NCBI GenBank assembly: GCA_900466745.1
Contig: UBNE01000015.1
Location: 82,929 to 146,928, forward strand
DNA: 64,000 bases
Direction of reading: 5' to 3'
DNA from: Hyphomicrobiales bacterium
Lineage (GTDB): Bacteria > Pseudomonadota > Alphaproteobacteria > Rhizobiales > Beijerinckiaceae
Shown here: piece by piece, positions 62,546-64,000 of the stretch
Numbering within the stretch: position 1 is the first letter of the stretch
Layout of the letters: every line of letters begins with the position of its first letter
Notes under the pieces: generated by a model
The model's database searches: none
What the model was told of the DNA's origin: nothing
Seen by the model: only the letters and a program-made list of their open reading frames with translations
Position numbers and translations under genes: made by a program

Positions 62546-63964
62546 CTACCGGAAGAACAGCAGCGTCTGCAGGATGAAGACCGGGATCAGGATCGCGCCG
62601 GACCAGAGCATGTAGCCGAAGAAGCTCGGCATCGCGACCTTGCGGTCCTTGGCGATGGCGTAGACCATGAAGTTCGGCGCGTTGCCGATATAGGTGTTGG
62701 CGCCCATGAAGACGGCGCCGCCCGAGATCGCCGCCAGCGTCAGCGCGCCGGTCGTCATCAGCTCCTTCGCATTGCCGCCGGCCAGCTCGAAGAAGACGAG
62801 ATAGGTCGGGGCATTGTCGAGGAAGGAGGAGAGCAGCCCGGTCAGCCAGAAATAGGCCGCGGTATCGTGGCTGCCGTCGGGATGGTTGACCAGCGCGACC
62901 AGCCCGGAGAAGGCGCCGTCGCGCCCGGCCTGCAGCATCGCCAGCACCGGGATGATGCAGACGAAGATGCCGGCGAAGAGCTTGGCGACCTCGAGGATCG
63001 GCCCCCAGGAGAACTCGTTGCCGGCACGCACCTGGCGGGGCGTCAGCCAGAGCGAGAGGCCGGCGAGCCCGAGCAGGATGAGGTCGCGCACGAGGTTCTG
63101 CAGTTCGACATGCACGCCGTGGAGGTCGAAGACGACGCCCGGCTTCCAGTTGGCGGAGAGCAGGATCGCGCCGATGACGCCGGCGAGCAGCGGAAGGTTG
63201 ACCTTGCCCCAGAGCTTGAGGCCGCGGTCCGGCGTCGGGTCCTTGAGCGCGGGCAGGCCCTCTTCCTTGCGGTAGAGGAAGCGGTCGATCGCATAGAACA
63301 GCGCCAGCAGCAGGACGACGGCGAAGCCGGTCTCGGGCAGCAGATGCTCCGTCGTCCAGAAGAAGTCGACCCCGCGCAGGAAGCCGAGGAAGAGCGGCGG
63401 GTCGCCGAGCGGCGTCAGCGAGCCGCCGATATTCGAGACCAGGAAGATGAAGAAGACCACGACATGGACGTTGTGGCGCCGGTCGTCATTGGCGCGCAGC
63501 AGCGGCCGGATCAGGATCATCGAGGCGCCGGTGGTGCCGACGATGCTGGCCATCGCCGTGCCGATCGCGAGGATCGCCGTGTTGGTCGCCGGCGAGCCAT
63601 GCAGGTTGCCGGTGATCAGGATGCCGCCCGCGATGGTGAAGAGCGCGAAGAGCAGGATGATGAAGGGCAGGTATTCGAGCAGCGCGGTATGCAGCACCGC
63701 GCCGAAGGAGGCGTCGAAGCCGCGCAGCAGCACCAGCGGCACCAGCAGCAGCAGCGCCCAGAAGGCGGCGAACTTGCCGTAATGGTGCTCCCAGAGACGG
63801 TGGAACAGGATCGGCCCCAGCGCGATCGAGAGCAGCATGCCGGCGAAGGGAAGCGCCCAGAGCGGCCCCATCGCCGCACCGCCGATGTCGCCCGCGGCAT
63901 GCGCCGCGCCGGACACCAGATTCAGGATACCGGCGCCGGCGAGCGCCTTCCACCATCGCGTCAT
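62546..63964 (-). CDS. Na+/H+ antiporter, NhaD/ion-transporter superfamily
   Basis: 472 residues, about 12 hydrophobic helices. Family blocks include GTTGASMILIRPLLRAN near 145-161, SNIGGSLTPLGDPPLFLGFLRG near 180-201, a second-half repeat with GLLSSFLDNAPTYLVFFELAGG near 371-392, and GANTYIGNAPNFMVYAIA near 414-431. The NIGGxLTPLGDPP and DNAPT motifs mark the ion-transporter (IT) superfamily branch of NhaD and related sodium/proton or arsenite carriers. Convergent with the DUF4105 gene. Start 63964 (ATG); 36 bases upstream remain in the window and show no clear promoter. Transport of an organic anion instead of Na+/H+ is a less likely alternative. Confidence 0.88.
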   Translation of the reverse strand: MTRWWKALAGAGILNLVSGAAHAAGDIGGAAMGPLWALPFAGMLLSIALGPILFHRLWEHHYGKFAAFWALLLLVPLVLLRGFDASFGAVLHTALLEYLPFIILLFALFTIAGGILITGNLHGSPATNTAILAIGTAMASIVGTTGASMILIRPLLRANDDRRHNVHVVVFFIFLVSNIGGSLTPLGDPPLFLGFLRGVDFFWTTEHLLPETGFAVVLLLALFYAIDRFLYRKEEGLPALKDPTPDRGLKLWGKVNLPLLAGVIGAILLSANWKPGVVFDLHGVHVELQNLVRDLILLGLAGLSLWLTPRQVRAGNEFSWGPILEVAKLFAGIFVCIIPVLAMLQAGRDGAFSGLVALVNHPDGSHDTAAYFWLTGLLSSFLDNAPTYLVFFELAGGNAKELMTTGALTLAAISGGAVFMGANTYIGNAPNFMVYAIAKDRKVAMPSFFGYMLWSGAILIPVFILQTLLFFR

Positions 63965-64000
63965 GACGCTCCCTTCGTTTACGGCTTTGGCGGGTCGAAT

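Overview
The window is chromosomal DNA of a high-GC alphaproteobacterium, most likely order Hyphomicrobiales (Rhizobiales); a Bosea-like genus is my guess, not something the sequence proves. Grounds for this: a ChvG/ChvI two-component pair beside pckA, a regulatory PTS (short HPr kinase, EIIA-Man, HPr), divL next to ahcY, addAB, a fused tsaE-amgK, a carboxy(nor)spermidine polyamine pathway, and dispersed palindromic repeats with the motif GTCATCCCGG. About 50 protein genes are supported. I see no rRNA, tRNA, CRISPR, insertion sequence or prophage.

Layout. 1-10744: a surface/secretion island. A type I secretion ABC transporter and adaptor (prtD-prtE-like), a protein made almost wholly of RTX calcium-binding repeats, then a large GT2 glycosyltransferase, a methyltransferase and a GT4 glycosyltransferase (cut by the window edge), all leftward. 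A MarR regulator overlapping another GT4 gene runs rightward. 10925-16236: an Rnk-like factor, two small proteins, the polyamine genes (carboxynorspermidine decarboxylase and dehydrogenase) and an XRE-cupin regulator. 16543-31626: a catabolic/transport region with a dipeptide-type ABC transporter lacking ATPases, joined to an FAD oxidoreductase and a 2-hydroxyacid dehydrogenase; an AraC regulator, MFS carrier, acetamidase/formamidase and a lone binding protein; a complete four-gene ABC importer convergent with it; and a 2H phosphoesterase. 31682-40821: CLC channel, Lrp regulator with diaminopropionate ammonia-lyase, Bcr-type MFS pump, PBP1A, DoxX, thioredoxin and a DUF1345 protein.

40836-61403 is a core-genome segment: addA-addB-murU-like (leftward), ahcY-divL-tsaE/amgK (rightward), ptsH-EIIA-hprK-chvG-chvI (leftward), a HugZ-like gene and pckA (rightward). 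Compared with the order I know from Agrobacterium and Sinorhizobium, the ahcY-divL-tsaE/amgK block looks inverted, and both ends of the inverted block carry copies of the same 96-99 bp palindromic repeat in opposite orientation. This is the most interesting genome-structure observation. The right end holds a DUF4105 membrane protein and a NhaD-type Na+/H+ antiporter.

No wholly new system can be proved from sequence alone. The best leads are the RTX-only protein embedded in a glycosyltransferase locus, the repeat-flanked inversion, the interspersed repeat families, and a short leader-like ORF upstream of the polyamine operon.
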